This document shows, in pieces, positions 6,470 to 8,624 of a stretch of DNA of 8,624 bases; the stretch's first letter is position 1; each line of letters begins with the position of its first letter. The stretch comes from Coriobacteriia bacterium. Its GTDB lineage: Bacteria; Actinomycetota; Coriobacteriia; Anaerosomatales; SLCP01. The position numbers and the translations under genes are program-made. The notes beneath the pieces were generated by a model, which saw only the letters and a list, made by a program, of their open reading frames with translations, was not told the DNA's origin and ran no database searches. Where the stretch lies: the NCBI GenBank assembly GCA_007123455.1, contig SKKZ01000200.1, forward strand, positions 1 through 8,624, written 5' to 3'.

Positions 6470-7318
6470 GTGCGTATCTTGCTCGTTCCCAATCCGCTGA
6501 ACGCGTCGGCGGTCACGACCGCGGTCGATCTGACCGTCTGGCTGGCAACCACAGGCTTCACGCCGATGCTTACGAGTGAGGACGCGGCCGGTTGTGGCCT
6601 CGAGAGCTATGCGGTCTCACCCAGAGAGATCGGTGAGCCGGCCCTCGTTGTCGCGCTCGGCGGTGACGGCACGATACTGAAGGCCGTGCACCTGTTGGGC
6701 CCGGTCGAGGTTCCGATCCTCGGCGTGAATCTCGGCAGACTCGGTTTCATGGCCGGGACGGGACCCGAGCATGTCCGCGAGGCGGTCTCCGCGGCCCTCG
6801 CAGGAGAGGGACGAGTCGAGCGCCGATCGACGCTCGCAGCCAGCGTACAGATGGACGGGCGCGTAGTAGGCCGGTATCGGGCACTCAACGAGATATACGT
6901 CGGCAGGGGCGCATCGCTGCGTGTGATCGATACCGAACTGATGGTCAACGGAATCCTGGTCTCGCGAATCCGGTGTGACGGTATCATTACCGCCACTTCC
7001 ACCGGGTCGACCGCTTACGCCCTCTCGGCCGGTGGTCCGATCATCTCCCCGGATGTGTCTTGTGCAGTCATCGTTCCGGTAGCGCCACACACGATTGCCG
7101 CTCGCGCGATCGTGGTGGGCGCGTCTGACCGGGTGGAGATACACCTGCCCAATCCCCAGCGCCGCGAGGCGTGCGTCGCCGTCGACGGCGAGCTTGCTCC
7201 ATGCCGCAGAGACATCCAGTCGGTCACCGTGGTCCGCGGTGAACACGATGTCCTGCTCATGAAGCTCGATGGCAGGGACTTCTACGAGGTTGTCCGTTCC
7301 GAATTCCTGAGGGGCTGA
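6470..7318 (+). CDS. nadK: NAD kinase
   Basis: NAD kinase phosphorylates NAD to NADP with ATP or polyphosphate in the cytoplasm. The 282-residue length is usual. The N-terminus (VRILLVPNPLNA) is followed by the GGDG motif at 64-67 with catalytic Asp66, in VVALGGDGTILKAVHLL. NLGRLGFMAG, the NE motif at Asn140-Glu141 (ALNEIYVGRG) and the glycine-rich DGIITATSTGSTAYALSAGG are all in place. The GTG at 6470 is chosen because GGAGG (6458-6462) lies 7 nt before it; a GTG at 6464 would be too close to that site. The gene lies between tlyA and recN, as in many actinobacteria, with 2-nt gaps on both sides. Confidence 0.97.
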   Translation: MRILLVPNPLNASAVTTAVDLTVWLATTGFTPMLTSEDAAGCGLESYAVSPREIGEPALVVALGGDGTILKAVHLLGPVEVPILGVNLGRLGFMAGTGPEHVREAVSAALAGEGRVERRSTLAASVQMDGRVVGRYRALNEIYVGRGASLRVIDTELMVNGILVSRIRCDGIITATSTGSTAYALSAGGPIISPDVSCAVIVPVAPHTIAARAIVVGASDRVEIHLPNPQRREACVAVDGELAPCRRDIQSVTVVRGEHDVLLMKLDGRDFYEVVRSEFLRG

Positions 7319-7320
7319 CC

Positions 7321-8624
7321 GTGCTCGAGGAACTCCATGTCAGAGACCTCGCGCTCATCGAGGAGGCGTGGATCGAGTTCGGTCCCGGGATGACCGTACT
7401 CACCGGCGAGACAGGGGCCGGTAAGACCGCCCTCGTCGGTGCACTCAAGCTACTCCTTGGCGAGCGCGCCGACTCGGGGATGGTGCGCTCGGACACTCCG
7501 GAGGCGGTCGTCGAAGGTCGCTTCGTGATCGACGGCAACGAACTGGTTGCCCGCCGCCGCCTCACTGCTGACGGACGCTCCCGGTGCGCGCTCGACGGTT
7601 CGATGGCCACGGTGGGAGAGCTCGGCCGCGTGCTAGGCCCCCTCGTCGACCTGCATGGCCAGCACGAGCACCAGGCGTTGCTGACTCCCGCGCGCCACAG
7701 CACGTATCTCGATGGATTCATCGGGAACGTCGCTCACCGGGAGGTACTCCGGTATCGTGCCGCACGTGAGGCATTCCTCTCGGAGAACGCCGCTCTCGAA
7801 CGGTTGACCGCTGAGCTGGTCGATGCCGAGCGCCGTGCCGACTATCTGCGTTTCGTGCTCGAGGAGATCACGGCGGTCGATCCGGCTCCCGGGGAAGACG
7901 ACGAACTGGAGAAACGACTCCCGGCGCTCACCCACTCGGAGAAGCTGGTCGAGGCGGCGCGTGCGGCTCATACCCTGTTGCGGGGTGAGGGCGCAGCCGC
8001 AGATTCTATCGGCGCCGCACACGACGTGCTGCACCGGGTGGCTGGCTTCGATCCCGCGCTCGACGCACTCGCGGGTCGGCTTGTCGCGCTCTCCACCGAG
8101 CTCGATGACGTGGGTGTCGAAGTGCGTTCCTACGCAGACTCGCTCGAGCATGATCCGACAGCCCTCGATGAAGTGCAGGCGCGACTCGCCGCGTTGTCCG
8201 GACTGAAAAAGAAGTACGGTCCCTCGCTCGAGCTGGTGCTCGAGGCAGAGGAAGACGCGCGCAACCGACTGGCCGCGGTCGCGACGGGGGATGCGGAAGT
8301 AGAGCAGGTCCGCGAGCGCATCGAGCGGTTCCGGGGTGAACTGGTCGATGCCGCGGAACGTCTCACCCGCCTACGCCGTGAGCGCGCCCAAAGCTTCACC
8401 GATTCGCTCGCATCCGCGATCGAAGGGCTCAACATGGCCGGCGCACATTTCGCGGTCGCTTTCGAACCCCTGGAATTCGACTCCTGGGGACCCGACGGTC
8501 CTGAGCGCGTGGAGTTCCGCTTCTCGCCTGCCGAGGGCGAGGTGCCGCGTCCGCTCGCCAAGATCGCTTCCGGAGGCGAGATCTCCCGGGTGATGCTTGC
8601 GCTGAAGTCCGTCCTGGGCAGCGC
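7321..8624 (+). CDS. recN: DNA repair protein RecN (3' partial)
   Basis: RecN is an SMC-like ATPase that acts early in double-strand break repair with RecA. The gene is cut by the window end: 434 codons are seen out of an expected 550-560. The N-terminal head has Walker A GETGAGKT at 29-36 and the RecN-typical DLHGQHEHQ at 110-118. A long helical, charged region (about 140-375) should form the coiled coil, with SGLKKKYG near 291-298 as in other RecN proteins. The ABC signature ASGGEISRVMLALK begins at 416. Walker B lies beyond the window. The GTG at 7321 has GAGGGG (7309-7314) with 6 nt spacing, 2 nt after the nadK stop. No SOS box is visible just upstream, so expression probably comes from the operon. 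Confidence 0.96.
   Translation, partial: MLEELHVRDLALIEEAWIEFGPGMTVLTGETGAGKTALVGALKLLLGERADSGMVRSDTPEAVVEGRFVIDGNELVARRRLTADGRSRCALDGSMATVGELGRVLGPLVDLHGQHEHQALLTPARHSTYLDGFIGNVAHREVLRYRAAREAFLSENAALERLTAELVDAERRADYLRFVLEEITAVDPAPGEDDELEKRLPALTHSEKLVEAARAAHTLLRGEGAAADSIGAAHDVLHRVAGFDPALDALAGRLVALSTELDDVGVEVRSYADSLEHDPTALDEVQARLAALSGLKKKYGPSLELVLEAEEDARNRLAAVATGDAEVEQVRERIERFRGELVDAAERLTRLRRERAQSFTDSLASAIEGLNMAGAHFAVAFEPLEFDSWGPDGPERVEFRFSPAEGEVPRPLAKIASGGEISRVMLALKSVLGS

Noticed and set aside
1..8624. Mobile element, CRISPR array, tRNA/rRNA or defence system
   Set aside because: No direct repeat arrays, terminal inverted repeats, transposase motifs, cloverleaf sequences or defence domains were seen on reading both strands; nearly every base is accounted for by housekeeping genes.

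Overview
This window is a densely packed stretch of one bacterial chromosome. All genes lie on the + strand, the DNA is high in G+C, and GTG/TTG starts are common. The most likely source is a deep-branching actinobacterium, probably Coriobacteriia or a related uncultured lineage. This is inferred from gene order and base composition; no database search was possible. The left half follows the Bacillus-type order accB-accC-yqhY-nusB-xseB-dxs. The right half follows the actinobacterial order tlyA-nadK-recN.

Region 1 (1-2881) concerns biotin-dependent carboxylation. The window opens inside a gene whose 5' part encodes the C-terminal region of a pyruvate carboxylase / oxaloacetate decarboxylase carboxyltransferase subunit. 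That part is fused in frame to what looks like a complete acetyl-CoA carboxylase-type biotin carrier (AccB). The fusion is followed by biotin carboxylase (accC) and an Asp23/Gls24-family protein of the YqhY type. Inside the fusion, exactly where AccB homology begins, there is a strong Shine-Dalgarno sequence and a GTG codon, so a free AccB could also be made.

Region 2 (2878-3766) holds nusB (transcription antitermination) and xseB (exonuclease VII small subunit), overlapping each other. A 114-nt spacer then leads to dxs. The expected neighbours folD, xseA and ispA are missing from this place. The 3' part of xseB and the spacer show a change in which frame looks coding, and I flag this as the least explained DNA in the window.

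Region 3 (3767-8624) holds dxs (first step of the MEP isoprenoid pathway), tlyA (rRNA 2'-O-methyltransferase), nadK (NAD kinase) and the first 434 codons of recN (DNA repair ATPase, cut by the window end). Gaps here are 2 nt or overlaps, so this is probably one transcription unit, perhaps with a promoter just before dxs.

The genes are housekeeping genes. I see no tRNA, rRNA, CRISPR array, insertion sequence, prophage or defence system. The points worth a second look are the unusual carboxyltransferase-AccB fusion with its internal start, and the xseB-dxs junction.
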